DNA of 64,000 nt, taken from NCBI GenBank assembly GCA_013365325.1, contig JABVXV010000002.1:868001-932000 (forward strand), read 5' to 3'. The stretch comes from Dipetalonema caudispina (taxonomy: Eukaryota; Nematoda; Chromadorea; Rhabditida; Onchocercidae). Below are positions 36,193 through 54,065 of the stretch, piece after piece. The translations under genes and the position numbers were made by a program. Within the stretch, counting starts at the first letter, position 1. Every line of letters starts with the position of its first letter. Below the pieces are notes generated by a model, which did no database searches, had not been told where the DNA came from, and saw only the letters and a program-made list of their open reading frames with translations.

Positions 36193-39100
36193 ATGACTGG
36201 CAATAATGTAAGTTCTTGAATTTGTTTGGACCAAAATTCATTTAAGCCACTTAATTGTACCATCCTTGCATCCAAACACTATCTGAAGCATTCATTTTAA
36301 TATATAACCATTTTAAACTTAGTGCCACTAACTAAATGTATGGTGAATTTTCATTTTTCCAAACCACTTGAAATTACATTCAAGTTTTTTGATATAATTT
36401 TATTGCAGGGTTATACTACTGCGAGTGTCGATGACAGTAAAAAAAGTATGCCGAAACTTACTCGTCATCGTTTTTATAAACTATTCAAATGGATGACAGT
36501 GGGTTTTGCTGTTGGCAGTGGTACCATCTACTTATATAATTTGTTTGTTCCAGACTGGCGAGAATTACAAGATAAGAAGCATTATTATTCTGATTGGAAG
36601 GTAAGTCATTCATTTGTTGGGGATTTCAACTTTCATAGGTGTGGTTCTCTGTTGCAATTTTATGCGAGCTTAATTCATTTCATAACTAAATGAAGCAAAG
36701 AAGTTTCTGAAAATTTGTCAGCTTTACTTTCGAGATTGTGAAGACTGAAAATATCGATTTTTTTAACGCTTACAAGCCCGCGTTACTTTCTATTCTAGTC
36801 GCAAGTGAATTCCCAAGTACCTATCATATTTGTTTGCAATAAAATTTGACCAGTTATAACTTCTGTAGCTAGTATAAAGTAATCAGTGAAAGTAACAGTG
36901 TGTAATAAACTAATTCAGTTTAAAAGTAACAGTGAAAATTAGGGTGATAATTACAGAAATGTTCGCAAATAGCCAAGATTGTTTGGATAAATGGCATTGT
37001 TAGTGATAAACTGAAGTTGTGATAATTACTTTGACGCTTTCATAAATTTAAATCATTTTGAAGACTTAGAAAATCCAGAAGAAATAGAATATAAAAAGAT
37101 TGGATAAAAAGTTCATCAGATTAATGTAAGGCTAAAACAGCAATTATTAGACTTGGGTTTAAGATTATTTGTTTTAGAAAATAGTTGTTTGGTACTTATC
37201 ACTCGATAAGGTAAATTTAAAGAAGAAATAAAAATTATTGCAGTTGCGTGCGTATTCTTCCTTACCGCTGAATGCGTTTTCACGTTTTGCTGGTGGTCTG
37301 GCTAGTATTTATATTCCGGTATGGTTACGACCAAAAATATTTAGTCAGTTTCTTTTTTTTCTTCAAATTGAAGTTGATTTTGTTAACTTTTTATTTCTTA
37401 ATAATGAATGCAACAATTTTTTGTGGGATAAGCAAGTAAAAAGATGGAAGAAAAATTAACTTGAAATGAAAAAACTAAAAAAAAGTATCGAAGTCATTCA
37501 GAGGGGTGAATCCTAATAAATTTGTTTACTGAAAGATGGATCTGTTGTCTTGTCTGATAACTCATAAAAATATTAACAGTTGGACTGCAAATCCGCCAAT
37601 TTAAAACTATTAATAGTATTGAACGGTATGAAAAGGAGCATATTTAAGCTGAGAAAGAATTAATGGGTATTTGAAACAAAAGATCCTGTATTGTCAGTAA
37701 TATCAAATAATTTTTCAGATATGTATGTTCGAGCCTATGATTGTCGAATGGATGAAGCTGAAGTGGAAGATTTGTCAGCCTATCCAACGTTAGCAGCATT
37801 TTTCAACAGGTCACTGAAACCAACAGTTAGGCCTATTAGTGATGCAGACTTGGTTCGTTGTTCTTCCCATGCATCAATTTTTCAACAAAAGAGATAAAAA
37901 ATTCAACTGTAACTTTGGAAAATAATGCAAAGAGATTTCTTCATAAATTGCCGAGATTTGTGAATTTGTAGAAGCCTTTCTTATCTCTCCGTTTTTATCT
38001 TTTATTCTCCATTTTTATCTTTTTATCAATAATTTGGCTCGTTTTTTAAAGGTATCTCCAGCCGACGGAATCGTGATTCATTATGGAAAAGTGAATGAGG
38101 GACGTATTGAGTTCGTGAAAGGACATGATTATGATATCACCGACTTTTTAGGACAAGTGAATATGAAAAACAAAAAAGTAAATTATATTAGCAATTAGTA
38201 GATTTTTTAATTAATTGGCAGTATTATTCTAGTAGAATGATTCTTATTTTGCATAATTGAAGCATTCCCATAACTAATAACAGTGTAAAAACCAAATGAT
38301 TGTAGAAAGGACACGAACTTTATCAAGTGGTTCTTTACCTCGCTCCCGGCAATTATCACGGATTTCATGCTCCTGCAAAGTGGACGGCAAGTGAGGAAAT
38401 ACATTTTCCCGGTAAGTTCATATTGTATGATCTTTTTATCTGTTATTTCATAGCATACAGTGATTCATCACTATTTGTAGGGTTGTTGTTATCAGTACGA
38501 CCGGCATTGTTATATCGCATGCCTCATTTGTTTTGTATCAATGAACGAGTTGTTTTGAAAGGATCCTGGAAACATGGTTTTTTTTCAATGAGCGCTGTGG
38601 CAGCTACAAATGTTGGGGATGTTTCGATAGATGCTGTACGTCGATATTTTAATATAGCTACTGTGATTTTTTATCTTGAAATTGGTGAATTGAAGTTTTT
38701 TCTTCACTGAAATATTGAAATTTTCTGATCTAGTTTTAGGAATTAAAAAAAATAAAGTTGCGTTTATGATTGGAGAGCATCATTATTCAATTTAGGATCC
38801 GTTGCTTCACACAAATATCAAGCGCTTACGGAAGGAAGTGCCTAAAGCAGTGCCAGTAATTACAGAATTGGAACATGCATATCGGCCTGGCGATAAAGTT
38901 GGAGAGTTCCGGCTGGGATCAACGGTTGTTTTGGTAAGTTTTTCCTGTTTATTCTTTTTTTTTATTGTAAGCATTCCATTAAGGATTCAGCATCCAGTCA
39001 GAGCGCAAGTCTTCTCTTTTAATCTAACTGGTATTAATCTGTGGTTAGTTTTGAGGCGTTGTGTTGTTTAATGTTGAAAACATAAGTAGTAGATTGTCGG

Positions 39101-39242
39101 TTCCAGAATAGTATAATCTGCTTTTCAATAGTTAGTTAACGATATTTTGCAGATATTTGAAGCTCCTCCAACTGTACAGTTTGCGATTCGGGCCGGTGAC
39201 AATCTACGTTATGGACAAAGTCTTGTGATCAGTGGTTTTTGA
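36193..39242 (+). CDS. psd-1: Phosphatidylserine decarboxylase (mitochondrial PSD/PISD)
   Basis: Makes phosphatidylethanolamine from phosphatidylserine at the mitochondrial inner membrane using a pyruvoyl group formed by self-cleavage. Nine exons: 36193-36207, 36409-36600, 37244-37343, 37719-37852, 38052-38177, 38306-38411, 38481-38635, 38796-38933 and 39153-39242; 351 residues. An N-terminal membrane segment ([20 protein letters not shown]) follows a basic lead. Then [73 protein letters not shown] and the self-processing site LGST in [15 protein letters not shown]. The likely catalytic Asp (SPADG), His (YHGFH) and Ser (LGST) are present. The 15-base first exon (MTGNN) is inferred only from phase and a GTAAGT donor. 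Confidence 0.94.
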
Positions 39243-40302
39243 TGTTGCTTATCAACATATTGTGATCTTTGAATGCTTGTATCTCATATTACAAAACGGG
39301 TGATGTCCAAGAGTATTCATTTTATCCAGTTTTATTTGTAAATACTGGCTGATTTTGTGATTGGTAGTTTTTGGAAACCTTTTCATAGTTTGTATCTTCT
39401 CCTGTTATTTTGTGAAGTATAAAGATGTTCTAGACGTCCACATATTTTTTTTTTTTAAAATGCATGCTTTTGGACTTTGACAGATTCATGATGAAAAAAA
39501 TTAATTCTTTACAATTAGTCCATACTCGAAAGTACGGATATATCCAGTTCACATTTCATAGCAGTATGAGTATTTTGCATTTAAACGCCTTCTTTTTGTA
39601 GAATAGTTATATTCTAGCTATATGCTACCGCAGCTTATTTTATCATCTCGTGACCATACTCACATCGTGATGAGATATCTAGTACAATTTCTGGTATATA
39701 TATATGTTGCATATATGCGGACAGAACATTTGCATCCCTTACATTCCAAAATTTAAGGCTGGGCTTAGTTTTTGAATTAATCAAAGTGAGCTAGCACTTC
39801 TTGTTATGACTTACAATATTGGAGCACCAGGCAGGATAGGGTTCTGAGAGTAGAGTATATTTAGCCAATAATAAATTTATTGACGGGAAGAATATTGGTA
39901 GTTTAAATAGATACTTCTTCCTTATAGCGTGCTAAAGGAAAAATCGTGACATTAAGATTGCGTTGGTATCATGTTTGAAAGTCGGGATAGACATGCTTAT
40001 CAGCTATGTTATTGTTGTTCCTTGCAGATTAATTGTTGCTTTATTTAAGATGTGCAGGTGAACTGCCGATTTATAGATAATGTTAGTTATTTGCTACTTT
40101 AAACTGCACCTTAACCACCTTGTTATATCTGCAAGTGTTTTCGTCAGCGCCTTTATGATGATGTTTACAATTTGTTGTTAAATTATAGAAATTTTTTTCT
40201 GGTTTTAATGCCTATTTCTCGTGCTCCAATGAATTAATTCGCGATAATTTTGTTGCCGGGGTTTTTCAAATTATGGTATTTGTTTTGATTGACTATTTTA
40301 GG
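39243..40302. other. Intergenic, no gene seen
   Basis: About 1.06 kb of AT-rich DNA, including a short TA repeat near 39697-39708. It presumably holds the PSD 3' UTR and the seryl-tRNA synthetase promoter. No coding signal was found. Confidence 0.45.
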
Positions 40303-43300
40303 ATGGTTCTGGATATTGATTTGTTTCGGGAAGAGAAAGGCGGTGATCCGGAGTTGATACGAGATTCACAACGTAAACGGTATAAGGATGTCAAACTTGT
40401 TGACGACATTATTGATTATGACCAACGATGGAGAAAAGGTAAGGAGAGAATTTCATAAAGGGGAGTTTGTAATATGCGTCATTCTTTTTAAACTTTTTAT
40501 CTCTTTTAGATTAATTTCAGTTTGCAAATTCAAAATTCTTTTGGAATAAACTAAAAAATGAAATGAACACAGAGCTTCCATTACCAACTTTTAAACAGCT
40601 GAATGAGCTCTGCTTCTAGACGATATTACTTTAATCTACATATCATGCCTTAACAGCATGTGACTTAAGAAGCTGTAAGATACGTATCTAATTCGTTGAT
40701 CAGAATTGAAGGGTAGCACTTTTAAGAAAGCATTGCTGTTATGCGTGGTACCATGCGATCTCTTGTAACTCGATTTTTTTCAATTTTTTCAGCTTAAACC
40801 ATTGCAAATGAGTGACAGACAAATTAAATTGTAATGTGAAAAGAAGTTGTGAACTATCGAAAACCATCCGTGTTTAAAGTTGAAATTATTAAAAAAATCT
40901 GCCGGTTGCGAAAATTTCTCTACCGGTAATATGAAGAATGGAAAAACTGACTTTTCATATCATAGAAATACACCAGAATTCCTTCTCAATAAAGTTCGTC
41001 AAATATTCAAAAACAGTAAACAACCGTTGAGTAGCAAAATGTTTCCCACTTTTTTTCGATGTAGTGTTGTTACAGCGTCTAAACAGGGGATGGGTCGTAG
41101 GCGTTAAGATTTCCAACCAGTATCGAGCGCTTATGAATATTCTCTTCATTAAGGTATTTTGATGAAGAATTCTAAATTCCACAAGATCTAATTGTCCTGT
41201 CGTATTTTCCAGATCGCTTCTCCGCGGACAATTTCAACAGACTAATCAATTTATGCAGCAAAGTTATTGGTGAAAAAATGAAGGTATGTTGTATTATTTC
41301 TTTGGTGCTCAGTAGTGTTATTATCAATATGAACAATGAAGATTTTAGAAAAAGGAACCAGTCGGTATTGATGATACGATACCATCCGATTATATAGAAC
41401 GCTTAGAAATACTGAGTGCTGATGACATAAAGGTAGGCAATCCTTTAATTCAGTTTTTATCTGTGTTACAGCAGTTGTTTCATTAGGTTCAAAATTTACA
41501 TTAGTATTATAGCAGTTGTGATGATTTGTTCGATAGAATATAAAACGAATTTAAAATAATGCATTACAAATTGTTACGAATTTAAAATAATTGCATAACA
41601 AAAAGTTTTCTTACTCTGTTTATGCAGTCTTTTATTCACTTATTTTAATTTTTAGAGTTTGAAAATATTGCAAATTAAAAAGCTAAAGAGCATAATTGAT
41701 GAGAAGCTCGTGGAAAAAAAAGCAGAAATGGAGAAGCTTGAAACAAAACGCCATCAAAGGCTTATTGAAATAGGCAACATTATACATCCAACAGTGCCCG
41801 TTAGTGATAACGAAGACAATAACAGAGTGGAAAAGGTTTATGGTGACATCAAGACCAAAAAGAAATATTCACATGTAAGTTATTTAAAATTTAACTGGGA
41901 CAATAGTTTTTCAGTATTGATGCGTATCACATGATCGCTTATATGTTCGAAAAAACTGAAAAAGAGATGTTTTGTAACAATTCACGAATGATTTTCTTTC
42001 TTTGAGTGAAATTCCTTAGACATGAATTTCCGTAATTTTATTTACTTTTCATGTTTCAGATAGATCTTTGTGTGATGATTGATGGTTTTGATGGTGATCG
42101 TGGAACTTCTGTCGCCGGTGGCCGCGGTTATTTCTTGAAAGTAAGTTCATTTATTGCTTTCAATATTGACTCAAATCTTCGTTTAGTTTTGTGGTAGATT
42201 GGTCATACTTGCTTTTATTTAGGGTCCATTAGTATTTCTGGAACAAGCAGTTATCAATCTTGCTTTACAAATGCTACATTCCAAAGGATTCGTCACACTT
42301 TATACTCCATTCTTCATGCGTAAAGAAGTGATGCAGGAAGTGGCACAGCTTAATCAATTCGATCAAGAACTGTACAAGGTCTCCTTTCTAAAATAGTAGC
42401 CTTATTCCTCTCAATTTCTGGTAGAACTTCGTTGAGGAAAATTACGTATTTTTTTATATTTTTTATAATTCATAACAAAAAATACTATAACAGGTTACTG
42501 GGAAAGGTTCTGAAGTTATCGGAGATGAAACCAATGATGAGAAATATCTCATAGCCACATCCGAGCAACCAATTGCAGCTTATCACCGAAACGAGTGGAT
42601 TGGTGAAGCTGATTTGCCAATTAAATATGCTGGCATATCATCTTGTTTCCGCCAGGAGGTATCATATTTCTTCAATATCATTAAGTAATCAATCAGGATC
42701 GATAATTTAACTCGATCTAAAATTTGTAGGTTGGAAGTCATGGTCGAGATACCCGTGGTATGTTCCGAGTACATCAGTTTGAAAAAGTCGAACAGTTCGT
42801 TCTATGTTCTCCACATGATGATGAAAGCTGGAAAATGCTTGATGAGGTAAATCTTGCTTTTTCTTTCGCTATTAAAATTGTGAAGGTTATCAGTTATTTG
42901 GCATCGATGATGCAAATTTCTCTACGGTAGCAAAAGAAGCATCACATATTCAGAAAAAACTAAATAGAACAAAGATAGCTTAGAAGATAAAGATTAGGAT
43001 TGGTCAAAAATTCGTTTAATTTTGCATTATTTTCATTCAATGTGACATTTATTGTCTTGAGTTTATAGATGGTTACAAACGCCGAAGATTTTTGTAAGGC
43101 ACTTGGTATACCATATCGGATTGTTTGCATTGTTTCGGGAGAATTAAATAATGCTGCTGCGAAGAAGCTTGATTTAGAAGCGTGGTTTCCAGGTAGTGCT
43201 GCATTCAGGTACTTTTCATTGATTTATTCGAGGATTCGTTTGAAAAATTGTATTTCACTCATTTTTGAGAATTTGTCTCCAACATTAATTTTAAAATGAT

Positions 43301-43770
43301 GATTTAGAGAATTAGTTTCTTGTTCGAATTGTACTGATTATCAAGCTCGACGTTTGAAAATTCGTTATGGGAAAACGAAGAAATTGAGTGGTGAAGTATG
43401 TTTTTTCTTTAACTAGTTATTCAATTTAGAGTTTATTTCGGGAGCTCAGAAGGTTTCGCGAAGTTTGAAGATTTGGGTAAATTTTTATGCGCTGGTGATT
43501 TTGATTTGGTTCGAATCTTTAATAAAAATTTTTGATTTACTTTCCGTAATCTTACCAATTTATTTTCTATAGGTATCTTACGTACATATGTTGAATGGTA
43601 CTATGTGTGCAACTACACGTGTACTATGTGCGCTGTTAGAAAATTATCAAGAAGAGAACGGTATACGTGTGCCGGAAATTCTAAGACAGTTTATGCCACA
43701 TTCCTACAAAGAACTAATACCATTTACTAAGGAAGCACCCATCGAAAATGATTTGAAAAAAATAAACTAA
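40303..43770 (+). CDS. sars-1: Cytosolic seryl-tRNA synthetase
   Basis: Class II synthetase that charges tRNA-Ser (and tRNA-Sec). Eleven exons: 40303-40438, 41213-41283, 41349-41432, 41656-41874, 42060-42140, 42223-42378, 42494-42658, 42730-42846, 43069-43208, 43308-43395 and 43573-43770; 484 residues. It starts [20 protein letters not shown], typical of the eukaryotic cytosolic form. A coiled-coil arm follows ([17 protein letters not shown]). Motif 1 lies around [14 protein letters not shown]; the TSEQP block is [13 protein letters not shown]; motif 2 is [20 protein letters not shown]; motif 3 spans [20 protein letters not shown]. There is no mitochondrial leader. The ATG follows TTTTAGG by one base, consistent with trans-splicing. 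Confidence 0.96.
41545..41606 (+). repeat. Two-copy 31-bp tandem repeat in a seryl-tRNA synthetase intron
   Basis: ACGAATTTAAAATAAT occurs at 41545 and 41576, with similar flanking sequence, in the intron between exons 3 and 4. Confidence 0.75.
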
Positions 43771-45111
43771 TATGTTGCTATTTATTTTATTTGTATGTTA
43801 CTATTGCAGAAGTAAGCTTGAATTTGAAATAATTTTTTGTAATTCCTTCATTTACTGCTTTCTGTTTCTTAAAAAGAAGTAATTTTTCCTTTCAAAATTT
43901 ATGTTGCAAATGAGTATCACACTTATCTTTTATTTTTAATTTTTTATTTTTTTGAAAATTTGTTGAAGATGTACTTGTATTGTTTTTGGTTATAAAGTCG
44001 GCTTGTTTCTGTTTTAGCTTCGGCAAATACATATAAAGAATATACAATATCATTCAATATAATTATACTACATACTACTACCTGTAAAGTAATAGGCAGC
44101 GCAAGCGATTTTAGCACGAGTTTGATCCTTGTTGATATGAAGTTTTGCTGGACTGGGTTAACTTTTTAGCTGAAGTTCACAACGAAAACGAAAATTGGTG
44201 AGTTATTATCGATATAAAAATTAAGAGTCGAGAACTTCCACATTCTGTTATCGTTTCCTTGTATTTTAACAAGATGGATGAAAGGCAGAGCTAAGAATTT
44301 CTTTGTATAGAAGGAGAAATGATGTATTAGAAGCCGGGCAGTTTTTTTATTTGCGCATTTTGTTTTTCGTTGAAGAAATGGTTTCTGTAACCCATATCAA
44401 ATCATTGGGTCATTATCCTGTAAACTTGGTGATGCTGTCGAAGGTTGACCCTAGGTATGATATCCATACGGAAGTGTTCGTTCGCCTTTTTGTTATCCAT
44501 GTTTCGAATGTTTTTCTTTGCAGTGAGTTAGCAATGCTTATGATAGAGGATAATACCTATAGAATGTTTCATTTATTTTCAGTAATTATCATGGTTAGGT
44601 TGCAATGATTATATAAGTGTTAATTTGAAGTAATTCTTTTCATAATATTGAGAAAATTTTGAGAGAATATGGTCGGGTTCAGTAAAATATACTGAACACT
44701 TATAATCTAACTTAAATTTGCATGACTAATTTGAATAACGCTATTCAAAGTAGGAAGTAATTATATAGGATTTAACAATCTTTTCTGATGCAAGCAGTAT
44801 AGATGGGAAATGATGCGTTTTTTTTTAGGAATTACTTTCATTCTGGAAATGCTCTCAGTATCTCAATTATTCCCACTACTTGTTAGATACTCTAAGATCA
44901 CCCATATTAAAATACCACTGCATTGAAATAGTTTTCTTAAAAAAAAAAATGAAAGTGTGGTCAAGTGATCAGGGCATATTTGATTTCTATTTCCTTCTTC
45001 AATAATTTTGTGATTTCGACGAGAATGGAAATGTGTGACTTCAGGATCTCTATTTGCATAATTTTAGGACTATTTGTCTGAGTAAAAAATAGATATGAGA
45101 GATAAGTGTCA
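43771..45111. other. Intergenic, no supported gene
   Basis: AT-rich stretch after the synthetase gene. A 101-codon plus-strand open frame at 44303-44608 has a fairly ordinary composition but no family match or clear splice structure, so it is not called. Confidence 0.4.
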
Positions 45112-45279
45112 ATGAAAAAGTGCAAGGACAGGACAAATCATTATCATAATTATAGCGACCGAGACAATCGGATGGAGAAAAAAGTAACAGTTCCACGTTT
45201 CAGCACTGTGGAATTGATGGAGGAATTGAGCAACTACCAAATAAATAGTTTAACATTGATGACAAATGTGTCGCAATAA
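45112..45279 (+). CDS. Possible small ORF (55 codons) or 5' exon of the next gene
   Basis: Opens with ATG after an in-frame stop and reads MKKCKDRTNHYHNYSDRDNR, then EKKVTVPRFSTVELMEELSN. The composition is charged and coding-like, unlike the surrounding AT-rich DNA. A phase-2 donor near its end (AATGT/GTCGCA) would splice in frame to the open exon at 46853, which would make it the N-terminus of the small membrane protein gene; the donor is weak. It could also stand alone as a small protein. No family recognised. Confidence 0.35.
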   Translation: MKKCKDRTNHYHNYSDRDNRMEKKVTVPRFSTVELMEELSNYQINSLTLMTNVSQ

Positions 45280-46832
45280 CAAAGTGACAGTGAAAGGATG
45301 AATTTTTGAAGAGGATGGTGAACGATGAGAACGGCGGTGATCCGATTATATTTGTGTTGTGAATGAAGTGTTTCCTAGTGTGATGTGATGATGGACCGAT
45401 GTAATAGCTCATCATTTGTGATAGCAAGGGTCACTGACCTTAACATTTGATATTTAGTAGTTTTTCCTCCCACTACTACTACCCTTTTTTCAATTATAAG
45501 AACAAATTCCTCCTGCTAATATGTCTACAACATGCACCACTCTGTCACCGCAGGTTTGCTTCTCATTTCTGATGCATTTTTGTTGAATTGTGTCGTAGAG
45601 ATAACTTTTACTTCAAGATAATTAATGAATTTGATTACTGAAGGATAAGTGGGAAGTGTCAAATTTATGATATGATTATGAAATATACTCACAACAAAAT
45701 ATAATAAGTTTCTCTGATCATTGTTATTTTTGCTAGATGCTAGGATGAAATCGTAATCATGATTTTGACAGCAAGTATTACCAATACAGTTTATATTTCC
45801 AAGATCGGATTGTTTACTTCTCACATGGACTTTCCCATTTAATTAGGAGTTACTTTACTTGGAGTTTGCAAACTGTCATTTTTGAAAGATTGTTTAAAAT
45901 GATAGAGGAAGTTCAAATTGAGCACATACTAAAAATTTTCTTCTAATAAACCGAAACAATATCTTGTCTTTGGAAGGAAGGCAAATTCACATGTGGAAGA
46001 GTTGCGCTATTCCAAATGTAAAAATGTTTGAACCATAAAATGTTTCGTAAATATTCATAAAATAATTTTGCGAAATAGAATAACGGTGTTTGAATGTTTC
46101 CAAAATATGATTAACAGCGTGAAATCAACATGTTTCATAAAAATTTCTATTTTTTCAATTTCAAAAATGAATAATATGAACTCATAGTGTACGCTTTTTT
46201 GAATTAAGAAATTTGACCGAGTTTTGAAATAAATTGATCTCCAAAAAAAAAGAGAAAAATTGTTCACACCAATTTTGATGAGCGGGAAAAAATTAATGAG
46301 CCAAATAAAATGAATTTTTCACAGTATGTCCATCACCTCCTCTTCTCTCCTCTCCTTTGCCATGATGAATAGGATTTCAATTTAAACAAGAGAAAATTAA
46401 CTAACCAAAAATCATTATTACTCATCCAAATCTTTTCACTAATACGAATTCATTAATGGATTACTTTTATACACTTCCAGTACCTACAAAATTGGTCAGT
46501 AGATAGATGTGGAAATGGATCACAAAGGTTGCAGAGAAATTTAATTAATTCAAATACCCTCAACAGGTATGCATGTGATGTGAGCATTTTTACTTTCACA
46601 TTATATCAGATATGAGACAATTAATTAACTTGTACACCGTTCCATTCCTTCATCTCTTTTTTCTTGCCATGTGTTCCGTTTCTCTTTGAAGGACACAATG
46701 ATTCCATCATTTCCCTTTTATTTTTCATATTTTTGGGCTTTTTGTTCAAAGATTTAAGAGTACCATTGCGATTATTGCAAATTTAATCAGTGAAAGTTTT
46801 ATTTATTTATTTATTTATTTTCCTCTCTTATT
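45280..46832. other. Intergenic or long intron
   Basis: AT-rich, with minus-strand open frames at 45427-45200 and 45824-45525 that look non-coding. It ends in a TTTA microsatellite just before the next exon. Confidence 0.4.
46797..46821 (+). repeat. TTTA microsatellite
   Basis: About six copies of TTTA, immediately upstream of the first exon of the small membrane protein gene. It could also act as the pyrimidine-rich tract before an acceptor. Confidence 0.85.
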
Positions 46833-47548
46833 ATGATTAATTTAATTATCAGGTATATACGTTTCAATGGTATTAATGACAGCGTGGAAGAAAGCAAAGA
46901 TCTCATCCTTTACAATTCACAAGCTCTTCCTTTCCCTGTGATACCACAATTATGGTACGCTCCCCAACCTTTCATACCGTATTACTTCACCTCACCACCA
47001 CCACAATATTCCCCGTTCTTACCTTATTTCTATTCGAATGCAGCGGTAAGTGAAAACGTGATTTAATATGACTTCATACAATATTACCTAAGTAAGGTAC
47101 AAATAGTGTTACGTTAGGTATGATCGATTTTCTGAGGAAGAATTTCCTCAACTTAAGTGCACATGTCATCATCAGGGAACAATATCATTGTTTTGCTAAT
47201 GCTTGTGGTAACCAACAAACAGGTGGTTCCAAAATAATTAGAAAGTAGCTTGAACAGGATGAATAGTAAAATAACTCGACATTATGAACCTTTTCCAGGT
47301 ATTACTTCTGTCCCACTGTTGTGCTATGTTGTGTTCGTATTCAGGAAATGGATGATTCAATTCATGCAAATAAATAGCTGTCATTTCAGGCAACAACTCG
47401 ACAACAAAAACATCAAATCAAGAAAATGCGGAAGTCAAGTAAAACCCATTTCTGGTGTGCTGGAATAGCTCAACTATTATGGACAATTATCGTGATAATT
47501 GCGCTGGGATTGTTCGCTATTCTAATACTTGCGCTTCTTATTGTTTAG
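46833..47548 (+). CDS. Small Pro/Tyr-rich single-pass membrane protein, unrecognised
   Basis: Two exons, 46833-47045 and 47390-47548, join in phase 0 across a GTAAGT...TTTCAG intron and give up to 123 residues. The first exon encodes an aromatic, proline-rich stretch (ALPFPVIPQLWYAPQPF, then YYFTSPPPQYSPFLPYFY). The second encodes a basic segment (RQQKHQIKKMRKSSKTH) followed by one strong hydrophobic helix (LLWTIIVIIALGLFAILILA) at the very C-terminus, so the protein looks tail-anchored or type II with a cytosolic Pro/Tyr-rich part. The 5' end is unsure: the ATG at 46833 is just upstream of an ATTATCAG acceptor at 46852, so the true start may lie in an upstream exon such as 45112-45279. I recognise no family. 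Confidence 0.55.
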
Positions 47549-48727
47549 AAACATTGTTCGGTAACAATATGAGAAATACAGAAATTTACTCCACAATTTG
47601 AACAGAAGTTCAACAAATAGCAAAGTACTGTTTCTCTCCACGTTACATGTAAAGACTTCGTTATCCTCAGTTAAAAATGAAATAACCTTAGTTTCAATGC
47701 TTTATGATATAGTGCATCTGGAAAATTATGTAAATTCTTGATTTCATGCGCAAATATATTGTAAATATCGTTTAGAAAAGCGCAATAATTTCGTTCATCG
47801 CTTATCGCAAATCTGATATCATAATGCACCGGTACATAGCTGTTTAAGGTATCAAGATGAAATATGCATATTGATTGAACTTAGAATTCTAAGTGCTACT
47901 GTTACTAAGGTATGAAAATTGTATGGTAATACAGCAAGATATTTATTTTTCATAAGAAATTTTATGGAATCAAACATGAATAGCAATAGTTTATTACTGT
48001 AGTAAACATTTTCAAAAGAAAGGCTTATACAATTCATATACTATGCAAAATGAATTAAGAGAACAGCATGTTAAAGATAGCTGCGCACATTTCTTCTGTA
48101 TATCAGGAAGTTTCTGAATTAATCATGCCGATATCGTTCAGATGCTTGTAGACGAAAGTTCCACTCAGCATGCTGTTAGATTTCCACGCCTGAGATGGAT
48201 GTGAACCAACGAAATATCGAGTAATAATAGCAGTATATATACTAGAACTGAAAGCAAACAATTAATTAAAATTCTGATACATTAGAAAAAAAAAAGATTA
48301 CATGCAGATCACTGCAAGAATCACAATAGATATACGATCAGATTCACTTCAGCTAGTGATATTTAATGTACTATCAGCAAATAAGAATCTAATATACATT
48401 ATATATGTAATTTTTTGTAAAAACATATATTACAGTATGAAAGTTGTTGGGAAAGAAATAAATTACAACTGATCTGCTCATAGAACGACAAATTAAACGA
48501 TAAATTATCTTTCTCAAAGAAGGATTTTATCAACAGCTTATTGCATTATGAATGTTTCCTTAAAAAGAAAAAACAGAGAAAAGCGAAAAACTTAAATAAT
48601 TATAGACAAAAAAATGATTCTTGTAACGGGATTTCAGCAAGTTAATATAGTAAAATTCGAATTTTTATTAATTTCGAGAAAAAATCCATACGATGATAAT
48701 TCCTTACAACATTTCTCCAGGAAGTTA
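47549..48727. other. Convergent intergenic region, no gene seen
   Basis: Between the 3' ends of the small membrane protein gene and the UGP gene. AT-rich, with no coding signal. It presumably holds both 3' UTRs. Confidence 0.5.

Positions 48728-54065
<5,338 letters not shown>

Noticed and set aside
44303..44608. 101-codon plus-strand open frame
   Set aside because: Composition is mixed, with no domain, and it could not be linked to any exon. Left uncalled.
45525..45824. 99-codon minus-strand open frame
   Set aside because: Asn/Ile/Tyr-rich as expected by chance in AT-rich DNA; no family match.
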